Of a stretch of 64,000 nucleotides of DNA, positions 52,683-61,785 are shown one piece after another. Every line of letters starts with the position of its first letter. The stretch's first letter is position 1. The notes under the pieces are model-generated. The model was not told where the DNA came from, did not search any database, and saw only the letters and a list, made by a program, of their open reading frames with translations. The stretch spans positions 1-64,000 of the forward strand of contig CANJJT010000002.1 in NCBI GenBank assembly GCA_947474715.1, in the 5' to 3' direction. The stretch comes from CAIYPG01 sp903864555 (GTDB taxonomy: Bacteria > Pseudomonadota > Gammaproteobacteria > Burkholderiales > SG8-39). The translations under genes were made by a program, and so were the position numbers.

Positions 52683-52786
52683 CCCGTGCGGGCATGGGCT
52701 ATCCGGCCGACAGGGAAAAATCCCTTCCAGCCGAATTTCTCGCCTGCTCCAGCATGGAGCAGGCATGGAAAGGCCGCGGCCTTTCC
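52683..52786. repeat. Cluster of four short palindromes
   Basis: Within 104 bases stand CCCGTGCGGG (52683-52692), GGGAAAAATCCC (52713-52724), a 9-bp stem GCCTGCTCC/GGAGCAGGC with loop AGCAT (52742-52764) and the 20-bp perfect palindrome GGAAAGGCCGCGGCCTTTCC (52767-52786). The cluster covers the meaningless 3' end of the nrdA remnant and the spacer before the histone-like gene. It may be the product of deletion events or a REP-type insertion. Confidence 0.75.
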
Positions 52787-53460
52787 CAATTCGGATCGAC
52801 AGCAAGTCTTTTCAAGCATCGTATGTATCGGGTAGGAACCAGTGATGGCTCTGGAGTGCCTGCGTTGAACAGCGTGGGACTGCTACTCATGAAGTCACAG
52901 CTGGACAGGACTTTGTAAAACTCGATCGCCCGCGCTTCGCGGTCGATCTCGAGGAGGGACTGTCCCATTGGCTTACGCACGCCTTCGTCAAGGACCGAGA
53001 TGGTGAATTCCTTTACTCCAACCCCGGAGGATGCCTTGCGGGTGACAGCCTGCGATGCGCGCGCTTCTGCTCGCTTCTGGCGGTACAGGACATAGGAACG
53101 AGCAACTTCGTGCTCTCCGGAACGCATCAAGGCCAGTTCAACCTGATCCTGAATATCCTCGATATGGAACGTACCGCCGCCTGCCTGGCGACGGACCAGA
53201 GCGCTCACCACCAAGCCTGTGAGACTAGCGACCAGTTCCCTGATGCGGGCCGAGGCGGCACCCTGCCCGCCCTCTACAGCGAGGAAAGCCCTGGTCATCG
53301 CCACTGATATTTTTGATGGCTCGAATACGACCACGGCGCCATTGCGCCGAATCACCTTGCCATGGAAACTGGAAGCAGCAACCGGGGCTGTACTACCCTG
53401 CGATTCCGCATGTGCGCCCATGATGGCGGAGGCGGTTGCTACTTCTGCAGAAACTTGCAT
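52699..53460 (-). pseudogene. nrdA: Decayed class Ia ribonucleotide reductase alpha subunit (nrdA remnant)
   Basis: The 253-codon frame starts at ATG 53460 after GAGGAG. Residues about 33-135 are an intact ATP-cone (HGKVIRRNGAVVVFEPSKIS, FHIEDIQDQVELALMRSGEHEVARSYVLYRQ), the allosteric N-terminus of NrdA. The sequence then jumps, near 52956, from the start of the catalytic domain (DEGVRKPMG) to a later block (EIDREARAIEFYKVLSS, SSPTLFNAGT) and after about 52857 becomes unrelated. Full NrdA is over 900 residues here, so nearly the whole barrel with the catalytic cysteines is missing. No nrdB follows. Another reductase must exist elsewhere. Confidence 0.88.
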
Positions 53461-53598
53461 CGGCGGTCTCCTCAATTCTGGCATCAGCTGATTTCCGGTC
53501 CACTTTTACGCATTACCTGCGGAAGACTGGTTGCCGATCCAGCGCCTGCGCATGTCCACTGTTTGATGCAACGGTGCTGGAGTACCACTCACTCCAAA

Positions 53599-53645
53599 CC
53601 ACAATATATAGTAGCTCACACAGGGACTGCAACTAATTCTAGTTG
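53599..53645 (-). promoter_or_regulatory. Pair of NrdR-box-like operators upstream of the nrdA remnant
   Basis: CAATATATAGT (53602-53612) fits the core of the published NrdR box (CwAtATaTwGt) at every position. Exactly 31 bases on, CAACTAATTCTAGTTG (53630-53645) is a near-palindrome with a partial match. NrdR boxes typically occur as pairs at integral helical turns, so this is probably the original repressor site of the reductase gene. It lies about 140-185 bases upstream of the remnant's ATG. Confidence 0.72.
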
Positions 53646-53750
53646 CGAGGTTTTGAAGTTGCAAGCAATTTCCCGTCACAGAATGCATTGCAAGGGCAGC
53701 CAAGCAGGTTGGACTGGCGTGAAGGCGCCACTGCGCCAGCCTAGGCACGC

Positions 53751-54287
53751 TCAGCGAAGGAAGGAACGAAACAGCAACCAGTCGAAGCAGGGACCGGGAT
53801 CGGTCTTTCGTCCGGGTGCTATGTCCGAATGACCTACCACGTCACTGATGGGATAAGCAGACTGCAATAGTGTCACCAACTGGGCAAGGCAACGGTACTG
53901 GACTCGTTCGTAGGGCAAATCCTCGCTGCCCTCAAGTTCGATGCCAATGGAGAAATCGTTGCACCTTGGCCGGCCTGCCCACTGCGATGCACCAGCATGC
54001 CATGCACGCTGACAGCAAGGGACGAACTGAATCAGCGCACCGTCTCGACGTACGTAGAAGTGAGACGAGACCCGCAACCCAACCAGACCAGCATAGTAAG
54101 GGTGTGCACCAGTGTCCAAAGTGTTCGTGAAAAGCTCCGCCACCTGATTGCCGCCGAATTCACCCGGCGGCAGGCTGATGCAATGTATGACGAGCAGCGA
54201 TATGACAGTGCCTGAAGGCCTGGCATCACAATTGGGCGAATCCACCCTGCGGGCCTCGTCAACGCGTCCTTTGGCGTCCAGATTCAT
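53751..54287 (-). CDS. ampD: 1,6-anhydro-N-acetylmuramyl-L-alanine amidase
   Basis: A 178-residue cytosolic zinc amidase that splits anhydromuropeptides during cell-wall recycling. Zinc ligands are H35 (LLVIHCISLPPGEF), H153 and D163 (VGHSDIAPGRKTDPGPCFDW). SSHFYVRRDG and GIELEG are family signatures. The ATG at 54287 restores normal size; the longer frame overlaps pilR. It lies 16 bases downstream of pilR on the same strand. Confidence 0.96.
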   Translation of the reverse strand: MNLDAKGRVDEARRVDSPNCDARPSGTVISLLVIHCISLPPGEFGGNQVAELFTNTLDTGAHPYYAGLVGLRVSSHFYVRRDGALIQFVPCCQRAWHAGASQWAGRPRCNDFSIGIELEGSEDLPYERVQYRCLAQLVTLLQSAYPISDVVGHSDIAPGRKTDPGPCFDWLLFRSFLR

Positions 54288-54303
54288 GCCTGGCGATCCG
54301 GAA

Positions 54304-55707
54304 CTACTGGATCCCCAACCGGGCCATTCGGTAGCGCAGCGCCCGGAAGGTGATTCCGAGTAATTTGGCCGCGGCCGTGCGATTGAACCGCGTCTGGGAA
54401 AGCGCCTCAAGTATGGCCTCGCGCTCAACCCGGTCAAGGTAGGCCTGGAGCGGCCATTTGCCATTCCCCCCTGCGTCGGCCGGACCTCCGCCTCCTGCGT
54501 CCAGCCTCGGGGGCTGCAATTGAAGGTCGTCAGGCACGATTTCATCGGCATTGGCAAGCGCAACGGCCCGCTCGAGGACGTTCTCGAGCTCACGCACATT
54601 CCCCGGAAAATCGTAATCCGCGAGAGCCTCCTGAGCAGCGACGGACAATGTCGGAACCGAACTTCGGGACGTATCTGCAAATCGCGCAAGAATGGCGGCC
54701 GCAAGTACGGGAATGTCTTCCTTGTACTCCCTCAAGGAAGGCATGCGCAACTCGATCACGGCCAGCCTGTAGTAAAGATCCTGCCGGAAACGACCATCCT
54801 CCACTCGTTTGACAAGGTCCTCATGAGTGGCACAGATGACGCGCACGTCCACACCATCTTCTGCTGTTGCCCCGATCTTCCGAATGCGCTTCTCCTGGAT
54901 TGCGCGCAGCAGTTTCACCTGCATGGAAAGAGGCAACTCTGCGATCTCGTCCAGAAACAGGGTGCCCCCGCTGGCCGCCTGGAAAAAACCGTCACGATCG
55001 GACTCGGCGCCTGTAAACGCACCCTTCCTGTATCCAAAAAACTCACTCTCCATGAGGTTCTCTGGAATTGCCCCGCAATTGACAGGCACGAAGGGCTGTC
55101 CACGACGGCCACCCTGCTCATGGATGAGGCGGGCCGCGAGCTCCTTGCCGCTTCCGGACTCCCCCGTGATGTATACCGGCGCCTGGCTTCTGGCAACCCG
55201 CTGGATCATTCGCCTTGCCTGCTCTACAGGCAGGCTATCGCCAAGCAGGTCGCTGGCGCCACCATCGCTGGACGTGCGTGCCGCGGGCAGTGAAAGCGCC
55301 GACTTTACGAGCGTGCGCAACTGCCCCAGGGACAGCGGCTTGGTCAGGTAATCAAATGCCCCTGCCTTGAGTGCAGCCACGGCATTCTCGGCAGTGCCAT
55401 GCGCAGTAATCACTGCAACAGGTACGTCGGCACAATCACTGCCGATGTACCTTACAAGTTCGAGCCCATCGCCATCAGGCAAGCGCATGTCCGTGAGGCA
55501 AAGATCGAAATGCCTGCTTTGCAGGATCGCCTTCGCATCCCCTACAGACTGCGCGGATTCGACGGTAAGCCCCATGCGTAGCAGGGAAAGTTCGAGGAGC
55601 TCCCGGATGTCGGCCTCATCATCAACTACGAGGACGGCAGGAACTGCTCCGGCCACAGGCCGCCGGTCGGTCTTTTCACTGCGCTTCACTTCCGATTGAG
55701 TCGCCAT
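54304..55707 (-). CDS. pilR: Sigma-54-dependent response regulator PilR
   Basis: A 467-residue transcription activator. The receiver has phosphoacceptor D73 (LTDMRLPDGDG) and K in YLTKPLS. The AAA+ domain carries Walker A GESGSGKE, GAFTGA for contact with sigma-54 and FLDEIAELP. The end is a Fis-type helix-turn-helix (LSQTRFNRTAAAKLLGIT). PilR activates pilin gene transcription with PilS. Its first 22 bases overlap the pilS end. No pil structural gene is in the window. Confidence 0.95.
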   Translation of the reverse strand: MATQSEVKRSEKTDRRPVAGAVPAVLVVDDEADIRELLELSLLRMGLTVESAQSVGDAKAILQSRHFDLCLTDMRLPDGDGLELVRYIGSDCADVPVAVITAHGTAENAVAALKAGAFDYLTKPLSLGQLRTLVKSALSLPAARTSSDGGASDLLGDSLPVEQARRMIQRVARSQAPVYITGESGSGKELAARLIHEQGGRRGQPFVPVNCGAIPENLMESEFFGYRKGAFTGAESDRDGFFQAASGGTLFLDEIAELPLSMQVKLLRAIQEKRIRKIGATAEDGVDVRVICATHEDLVKRVEDGRFRQDLYYRLAVIELRMPSLREYKEDIPVLAAAILARFADTSRSSVPTLSVAAQEALADYDFPGNVRELENVLERAVALANADEIVPDDLQLQPPRLDAGGGGPADAGGNGKWPLQAYLDRVEREAILEALSQTRFNRTAAAKLLGITFRALRYRMARLGIQ

Positions 55708-57242
55708 AAGATTCTGAAAATCGCCCCACCAGGTCGGTCGATATACTCAAGTCTGGCCCCGTTGGCAGCGCACAGTTCGCGCGCTATGTAGAGCCCCAAA
55801 CCCGTGCCACCACTGTAAGTCGTGAAGAAAGGCTCAAAAAGCTGGGTTTGCAGACTCTTCTGCACGCCTTCCCCATCATCAACAACGTCCAATTCTAGCC
55901 GCCCCCCTTGGATGAACGCGGAAATCTTCACGCTCGAAGGCAGCTTGCGGCTATGCCGCCACGCGTTCCTGACAAGATTCCATACAACGCGGTTGAAGTG
56001 CACGGGATCGAAATCGACGCGCAGGCCAGCATCGATTTTGATTTGCAGCGCCTCCGCTCCAATCTTCTCCGTCTGTACAAACTCATCAACGAACTGATGC
56101 ATGAATTCCTGCAGGGCGATACTCTCCTGCTGCACCCGGTCACGCTTGGAAAGCTCGAGCACGTCCCTGACCATGCGATCCAGGCGAAGGGCGTTTTCTC
56201 GGATGATTCGGATCAGCCGCGCACTTGCCGCGCTGGCCGCATCCTCCTGAAGCAAATCACCTGCATGCGTAATAGCCGACAAGGGATTGCGAATCTCGTG
56301 GGCAATGTTGGCGGTGAGCCTGCCAAGTGCAGCTAGCTTCAGCTGCTGCGCATGCTCCTGTATGCGAGACTGGTCCTCAAGGAAAACGAGGGCAAAGCTG
56401 CCCCCGTCCACGCCGGCGGCGACGAATCTTGCCCGGACATGCTTACCGCTCTCCGGAAATCCGAGGGTGACGACGGAAGGCCCCCCACCATCGCGCCACT
56501 GCAGCAGGCATTCAGCAAGGTCCTGTGAATAATTCTCGATTTGGTCCAGCTCCGGGGCAGGCCGGCCCATCAGGCCGCTGACAGCAGGATTCTGTTGACG
56601 CACCAGCCCGTTTGAATCGACCACGAGAATGGCATCCTGCACATCCTGAATGACCAACTGGTTGATTTTCAGCTGATTGGCTAAATCTGTGCCACGCTGG
56701 CGTGCGACCCTCTCATTCATGATGACGCGTTGCGCCAGCTGATTCGTAATCAGCGCCGTAACAAAACAGCCAATGGCCAACAGCCCTGGCTGAAAGTAGT
56801 TGGCAGAGCTGACGTCATGAATAAGTATCCAGTAGGACTGCTCCAGGAGCAGGGCAATCGATGCAACCGCCGCATAAAAAAGCATCAGGGCGCCGCCGCT
56901 GACCAAGGCGGCAGCGGCCAGGGAGATCAAAAGCATGACCCCTATCCCGCTCCGAATGCCACCGGATGCATACATCATCACCGTGAGTGACGCGATGTCG
57001 GTCAGCACATGAACGGAAAGCTGCAGGTCAAAGTAGACAGGCCATTTTCGGAGTGCCGCCTGAAAGGCAATCGTTGCCCCCAGGTAGAGACCCGCAGTAA
57101 GCAGAAACAAGGGGCGCTCGTGACTCCCCAGGTTGAGCAGGTCGCCATAGATCAGCGCCGCTAGCAGGAACACCACAGCCAGGGAGAGGCGATAGAAATT
57201 GAAATACCGCAGAGAAACCCAGAATGACTCGATGGCATTCAT
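55686..57242 (-). CDS. pilS: Sensor histidine kinase PilS
   Basis: A membrane kinase of about 518 residues. Six hydrophobic segments fill the first 170 residues, followed by a PAS domain (IQDVQDAILVVDSNGLV), the H box GRLTANIAHEIRNPLSAITHAG, the N box NRVVWNLVRNAWRHS and the ATP-binding end DDGEGV, FFTTYSGGTGLGLYIAREL. The start is uncertain: ATG 57242 (MNAIESFWVSLRYFN) fits the family start and avoids the upstream gene; 57275 and 57335 are alternatives that would overlap it. Overlap with pilR implies a two-gene operon. Confidence 0.94.
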   Translation of the reverse strand: MNAIESFWVSLRYFNFYRLSLAVVFLLAALIYGDLLNLGSHERPLFLLTAGLYLGATIAFQAALRKWPVYFDLQLSVHVLTDIASLTVMMYASGGIRSGIGVMLLISLAAAALVSGGALMLFYAAVASIALLLEQSYWILIHDVSSANYFQPGLLAIGCFVTALITNQLAQRVIMNERVARQRGTDLANQLKINQLVIQDVQDAILVVDSNGLVRQQNPAVSGLMGRPAPELDQIENYSQDLAECLLQWRDGGGPSVVTLGFPESGKHVRARFVAAGVDGGSFALVFLEDQSRIQEHAQQLKLAALGRLTANIAHEIRNPLSAITHAGDLLQEDAASAASARLIRIIRENALRLDRMVRDVLELSKRDRVQQESIALQEFMHQFVDEFVQTEKIGAEALQIKIDAGLRVDFDPVHFNRVVWNLVRNAWRHSRKLPSSVKISAFIQGGRLELDVVDDGEGVQKSLQTQLFEPFFTTYSGGTGLGLYIARELCAANGARLEYIDRPGGAIFRILWRLNRK

Positions 57243-57288
57243 GGAGCCGTAAGAAGCTCCCAGTAGGGAATACATCGAATGCGGCACG

Positions 57289-57516
57289 TCAGGAATCCGG
57301 TCGGCGAAGGTGCTCTTCGCTACAACAGTATCCATCTCCGTTGGGCTTGGCCTCGCTGAGGGGCAGGTGAACACCGCACCAGCAACTTACCATCGATTCT
57401 GGAGGGGCCGATCTGATGGAGGACGCCGACGAATCCCGCCTGCGAGTGCGCTTCAGAGATGCGAGCAGTACCAGAACCGCCACTAAGGCACATGCAAGCA
57501 TTAGCACTTTGGCCAA
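57289..57516 (-). CDS. PP0621-family small membrane-anchored protein
   Basis: A 75-residue protein with one N-terminal helix (KVLMLACALVAVLVLLA), an arginine-rich turn, and a small cysteine/histidine module: MVSCWCGVHLPLSEA and GYCCSEEH. This layout matches PP0621 proteins found next to pilS in betaproteobacteria. The start is TTG at 57516 with GGGGG four bases upstream. Its end lies 46 bases before the favoured pilS start. Confidence 0.85.
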   Translation of the reverse strand: MAKVLMLACALVAVLVLLASLKRTRRRDSSASSIRSAPPESMVSCWCGVHLPLSEAKPNGDGYCCSEEHLRRPDS

Positions 57517-57583
57517 TCACGCCCCCATTCCTGCGCAAACACAAGCGACTATATGTGTCGCTGGAAATGTCGGGAGAAGTGAA

Positions 57584-57661
<78 letters not shown>

Positions 57662-57823
57662 AATTGTTGCTATCCGGGAGGGCTGGGCTGACATCAACGC
57701 ATCACAAGCCGTTCATGTATTCGCAAAGTCATCGGACGGAAGCAGCCCCATATACTATCAGTACGGCACATCCCCCACAACCGTGAGAAAAGACCCCGAC
57801 CTGGCGGGAATGACAACACCCCT

Positions 57824-58813
57824 TCAGTAACGTCGGTCGACTGCAAACCTTGCAAGGCTGGTCAGGCATTTCTTGTAGTCCGAATCAGGCAGCAAGGCAA
57901 TGGCCGTGATTGCCTGCTCGGCCTCCCGGCGTGCAGCAGCGCAGGCGTATTCAAGTGAACCCGTTGCCTGGATCGCCGCCAATACACCCTCGAATCCCTC
58001 CCGCCCACCATGCTCGATCGCATTGCGCACGAGGCTTGCATGCTCGGGTGAACCGGTTTGCAGCACATGTATCAGCGGTAACGTAGGCTTGCCCTCATTC
58101 AGGTCATCACCCAGATTCTTGCCGGTCGCTGCAGCATCTCCAGAGTAGTCCAGCACATCGTCGATCAACTGAAAAGCCGTGCCCAGGTGCATTCCGTAGC
58201 GAGCCAGTCCACCCTCTATGTCCGTAGGCGCCTTGGCCACTATGCCGCCAATCTGGCCAGCCGCCTCGAACAGCTTGGCCGTCTTGCGATGGATTATGCG
58301 CAGATACCCGGCTTCCCCGATATCGGGATTGCGGGCGTTGAGAAGCTGAAGAACCTCTCCCTCTGCAATCGCATTGGTGGCGTTGGCCAGCACTTCCATG
58401 ACCCGCATGTCCCCGACTGAGACCATCATCTGGAAGGCCCGCGAGTACAGAAAATCACCGACCAGCACGCTGGCGGCGTTGCCGAACTCCGTATTCGCGG
58501 TCTTGCGACCTCGCCTGAGATCGGACTCGTCCACCACGTCGTCATGCAGTAATGTGGCGGTGTGTATGAACTCCACTACTGCCGCAAGATCTATGTGAGA
58601 GGCGCCAGCGTAACCCGATGCGCGCGCAGCCAGTATCACCAACGCCGGCCGGAGGCGCTTGCCCCCCCCGCCGATAATGTGATCCGCAACCAGCCCCACC
58701 AAAGCGACATCGGAGGAAAGCCGCGCCCGGATCTGCCGATCCACGGCCTCCATGTCGGCAGACACCACTGAACGAATGAAATCAGGCTGCAAGATCCAGA
58801 TCTTCCGATGCAC
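57824..58813 (-). CDS. ispB: Octaprenyl (polyprenyl) diphosphate synthase
   Basis: A 329-residue trans-prenyltransferase making the ubiquinone side chain. The two aspartate motifs are D91-D-V-V-D95 and D218-D-V-L-D222, with GGGGKRLRPALVI and GKNLGDDLNEGKPTLPLI. The frame starts with GTG 58813, has no good ribosome-binding site, and TTG 58792 or ATG 58753 are alternatives; the family N-terminus varies. It is divergent from rplU, the standard arrangement. Confidence 0.95.
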   Translation of the reverse strand: MHRKIWILQPDFIRSVVSADMEAVDRQIRARLSSDVALVGLVADHIIGGGGKRLRPALVILAARASGYAGASHIDLAAVVEFIHTATLLHDDVVDESDLRRGRKTANTEFGNAASVLVGDFLYSRAFQMMVSVGDMRVMEVLANATNAIAEGEVLQLLNARNPDIGEAGYLRIIHRKTAKLFEAAGQIGGIVAKAPTDIEGGLARYGMHLGTAFQLIDDVLDYSGDAAATGKNLGDDLNEGKPTLPLIHVLQTGSPEHASLVRNAIEHGGREGFEGVLAAIQATGSLEYACAAARREAEQAITAIALLPDSDYKKCLTSLARFAVDRRY

Positions 58814-58914
58814 AAAACATTATTTAATTCATAGTGTTATGACGTTGACCGCGTCCCAAGCCATAGTTTCAGCGAGCACTCCAGTCACACGGTTTCTAGA
58901 ATACCATGGGAGGC

Positions 58915-58944
58915 TTGTTCGTTTGGTCCTGGCTGACGTATAAT
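58915..58944 (+). promoter_or_regulatory. Sigma-70 promoter of rplU-rpmA
   Basis: TTGTTC (58915-58920) and a perfect TATAAT (58939-58944) are 18 bases apart. Transcription would start near 58951, about 25 bases before the rplU ATG. Confidence 0.75.
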
Positions 58945-58975
58945 TGTTGGTTCTCAAAGCAATTCGGAGCAGGTC

Positions 58976-59287
58976 ATGTACGCTGTAATCAAGACCGGCG
59001 GAAAGCAGTACCGCGTCAGCGAAGGCGAAAAACTAAAAGTCGAAAGTCTTGTTGCCGACGTTGGCAGCGAACTGGTTCTGGACAAGGTTCTCGCTTGTGG
59101 GGAAGGTGAGTCCGTGAAGATCGGAACCCCTCTGGTTCAAGGCGCCCAGGTGAAAGCCCGGGTCGTGGCGCATGGCCTCGGCGTCAAAGTCAAGATTTTC
59201 AAGCTTCGCCGCAGAAAGCACTATCAGAAACATCAGGGGCACAGGCAGGCTTACACCGAGATTGAGATCACCGGCATTTCGGCCTGA
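58976..59287 (+). CDS. rplU: 50S ribosomal protein L21
   Basis: A 103-residue ribosomal protein equal in length to E. coli L21. MYAVIKTGGKQYRVSEGEK is the conserved start, and KRR-type KLRRRKHYQKHQGHRQAYTE the 23S rRNA-binding end. GGAGCAGG precedes the ATG. First gene of the rplU-rpmA unit. Confidence 0.98.
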   Translation: MYAVIKTGGKQYRVSEGEKLKVESLVADVGSELVLDKVLACGEGESVKIGTPLVQGAQVKARVVAHGLGVKVKIFKLRRRKHYQKHQGHRQAYTEIEITGISA

Positions 59288-59305
59288 TCTTCCAGGAGAA
59301 AATTC

Positions 59306-59563
59306 ATGGCACACAAAAAAGCAGGCGGGAGTTCCCGCAACGGGCGCGACTCTCATTCGAAACGTCTAGGCGTGAAGCGCTTTGGCGGTCAACTGGTCAG
59401 CGCTGGTGAAATCATCATCCGCCAACGGGGCACACGCGTTCACCCGGGCGATAATGTCGGCATCGGCCGGGACCACACCCTTTTCGCAACGGCTGAAGGC
59501 ACGGTGCTTTTCACCACAAAGGGCGCTGCAGGTAAGCACTTCGTGAGCATCGTCACCGCATAA
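59306..59563 (+). CDS. rpmA: 50S ribosomal protein L27
   Basis: An 85-residue ribosomal protein whose N-terminal tail reaches the peptidyl transferase centre. MAHKKAGGSSRNGRDSHSKR and GQLVSAGEIIIRQRGT are fully conserved. It follows rplU by 18 bases and is followed by a terminator. Confidence 0.98.
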   Translation: MAHKKAGGSSRNGRDSHSKRLGVKRFGGQLVSAGEIIIRQRGTRVHPGDNVGIGRDHTLFATAEGTVLFTTKGAAGKHFVSIVTA

Positions 59564-59581
59564 AAAACAAGGAGCCTCCCG

Positions 59582-59622
59582 AAAAGCCCTGTCGATACCG
59601 ATGGGGCTTTTTGTTTTTTGCA
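59582..59622 (+). terminator. Rho-independent terminator behind rpmA
   Basis: AAAAGCCC (59582-59589) pairs with GGGCTTTT (59604-59611), with a further TCG/CGA inside the loop, followed by TTTTGTTTTTT up to 59619. It ends just before the obgE start at 59626, so obgE needs read-through or its own promoter. Confidence 0.85.
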
Positions 59623-59625
59623 GCC

Positions 59626-60666
59626 ATGAAATTCATTGACGAAGCAAAAATTGAAGTAGCCGCAGGAAAAGGGGGCGACGGCGCCGTGTCTTTCCGGCGC
59701 GAGAAGTTTATCCCGCGGGGTGGCCCTGACGGCGGAGACGGCGGGCGCGGCGGAAGTATTCATGCCATCGCCGACCGAAATATCAATACGCTCGTCGACT
59801 ACCGTTTCGCAAGGTTGCATCGCGCGAGAAATGGCGAAAGAGGTCGGGGAGCACAGTGCAATGGGGCTGGCTCCGAAGACATCGTGCTTAGGATGCCCGT
59901 GGGTACGGTAGTCACAGATGCCGAAACCGGTATGATGGTTGCGGATCTCGCACATGACGGTCAAACCGCCCTCCTCGCCCGAGGCGGAAACGGAGGCATG
60001 GGCAATGTCAATTTCAAATCCAGCACCAATCGGGCTCCAAGGCATGCCACACCAGGCGGCGAGGGAGAACACCGCTTCCTGAGATTGGAACTGAAAGTGC
60101 TCGCTGATGTAGGCCTGCTCGGTTTGCCGAATGCCGGCAAGTCGACGCTTATCAGGTCGATATCCAGCGCCCGTCCGAAAGTGGCTGATTACCCTTTTAC
60201 GACCCTGCATCCGCATCTAGGCGTCGTGCGTGTCGATGAAGGAAGAAGCTTTGTTGTTGCCGACATTCCCGGACTGATAGAAGGGGCCGCAGAGGGGGCT
60301 GGACTGGGACATCAGTTCCTGAGACACCTCGCTAGAACCGAGTTGCTGCTGCATATCGTGGATATCGCCCCCCTGGATCCGGACGCAGATCCTGTGCGAG
60401 ATGCCGCAACCATCGTGGAAGAGCTGAAGAAGTATGACCAAGAGCTCTACCGCAAGCCGCGCTGGCTGGTTTTGAACAAGATAGACATGATCCCTGATGA
60501 GTTGCGTGCGGATACGGTCTCCAGCTTCATCAAGGCAAGCGGCTGGGAGGGCAGAACCTTTCTCGTATCTGCAATCAAGGGGGAGGGATGTTCGTCATTG
60601 ACTGGATCCATCATGGAGCACCTGGATGTGCTTCGCGCCGACAAGGAGAAAGCCCTTGAAGGCTAG
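59626..60666 (+). CDS. obgE: Obg/CgtA GTPase
   Basis: A 346-residue ribosome-assembly and stress GTPase. The glycine-rich Obg fold occupies 1-155 (KGGDGAVSFRREKFIPRGGP). The G domain has G1 GLPNAGKST (166-174), G2 YPFTT, G3 DIPG and G4 NKID. The ATG at 59626 is the family start (MKFIDEAKI). Its last 11 bases overlap the proB start. Confidence 0.97.
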   Translation: MKFIDEAKIEVAAGKGGDGAVSFRREKFIPRGGPDGGDGGRGGSIHAIADRNINTLVDYRFARLHRARNGERGRGAQCNGAGSEDIVLRMPVGTVVTDAETGMMVADLAHDGQTALLARGGNGGMGNVNFKSSTNRAPRHATPGGEGEHRFLRLELKVLADVGLLGLPNAGKSTLIRSISSARPKVADYPFTTLHPHLGVVRVDEGRSFVVADIPGLIEGAAEGAGLGHQFLRHLARTELLLHIVDIAPLDPDADPVRDAATIVEELKKYDQELYRKPRWLVLNKIDMIPDELRADTVSSFIKASGWEGRTFLVSAIKGEGCSSLTGSIMEHLDVLRADKEKALEG

Positions 60667-61759
60667 GCGACTGGTCATCAAGGTTGGAAGTTCTTTGGTC
60701 ACAAATCATGGCCAAGGTCTGGATCGCCAAGTCATTGCAGGCTGGGCTCGTCAGATTGCAGTCCTGCGTGAATTGGGCCATCAGGTGATAGTCGTTTCCA
60801 GCGGAGCAATTGCAGAAGGCATGCAGCGCCTGAACTGGAAACGTCGGCCCCATGCCATCCATGAATTACAGGCGGCGGCGGCCGTCGGACAGATGGGGCT
60901 TGTAGAGGCTTACGAGTCATGCTTCCGAGATTTTGGCCTCAGAACTGCGCAGATCTTGCTGACTCATGCAGACCTGGCAGACAGGGAGCGGTATCTGAAT
61001 GCCAGATCGACCTTGCTGACCCTTCTGGAACTCGGAATTGTCCCCATCATCAACGAGAATGACTCTGTCGTCACCGATGAGATCAAATTTGGCGACAACG
61101 ACACTCTGGGGGCCTTAGTGGCCAACCTTGCAGAGGCGGATTGGCTTGTCATTCTGACTGACATTCCTGGTCTATATGAGGAAGACCCGAGAAAAAATCC
61201 TCAAGCCAAACTTGTGAAAAGCGCACTTGCTTCGGACAGCAAACTCGGCGAGATGGCAGGGGGCTCAGGATCGGCAATCGGCAAAGGCGGCATGATCACT
61301 AAGGTGCAGGCAGCAGTTCGTGCCGCACGAAGTGGGGCCGATACCATCATTGCCTCGGGACAGGCCGACGACGTGCTGATCCGCTTGGTACAGGGGGAAT
61401 CTGTTGGAACTCACTTAAGAGCAGACACATCCCCTCTGGCAGCTAGAAAGCAATGGCTGGCCAATCATGTGCAAATTGCAGGTCAGGTTCATGTTGATAG
61501 TGGCGCAGCAAAAGCCATAACGATCGAAGGGCGCAGCTTGCTGCCAGTCGGCGTCGTCTCAGTAGTAGGAAATTTCCAGCGAGGTGCAATCGTGTCGTGC
61601 ATAACCCCGGATGGAGCAGAAATTGCCAGGGGACTTGTGAACTACAGCGCGCTGGAGATACAGCGGATCGCTGGCAAGAGTTCGTCTGAACTGGAATCCG
61701 TGCTCGGATATCTGGATCAATCGGAACTGATTCACCGGGACAATCTAGTCCTCTTGTGA
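60656..61759 (+). CDS. proB: Glutamate 5-kinase
   Basis: A 367-residue first enzyme of proline synthesis, forming glutamyl-5-phosphate. The kinase domain (1-255) has VIKVGSSLVT, VVSSGAIAEGM, INENDSV and GKGGMITKVQAA; the PUA domain follows (about 275-360). The start is TTG at 60656 with AAGGAG seven bases upstream, inside the obgE end, so the longer frame is rejected and translation is likely coupled to obgE. Confidence 0.96.
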   Translation: MKARRLVIKVGSSLVTNHGQGLDRQVIAGWARQIAVLRELGHQVIVVSSGAIAEGMQRLNWKRRPHAIHELQAAAAVGQMGLVEAYESCFRDFGLRTAQILLTHADLADRERYLNARSTLLTLLELGIVPIINENDSVVTDEIKFGDNDTLGALVANLAEADWLVILTDIPGLYEEDPRKNPQAKLVKSALASDSKLGEMAGGSGSAIGKGGMITKVQAAVRAARSGADTIIASGQADDVLIRLVQGESVGTHLRADTSPLAARKQWLANHVQIAGQVHVDSGAAKAITIEGRSLLPVGVVSVVGNFQRGAIVSCITPDGAEIARGLVNYSALEIQRIAGKSSSELESVLGYLDQSELIHRDNLVLL

Positions 61760-61785
61760 ATCACTTCAATATCAGGCTCAGGGCC

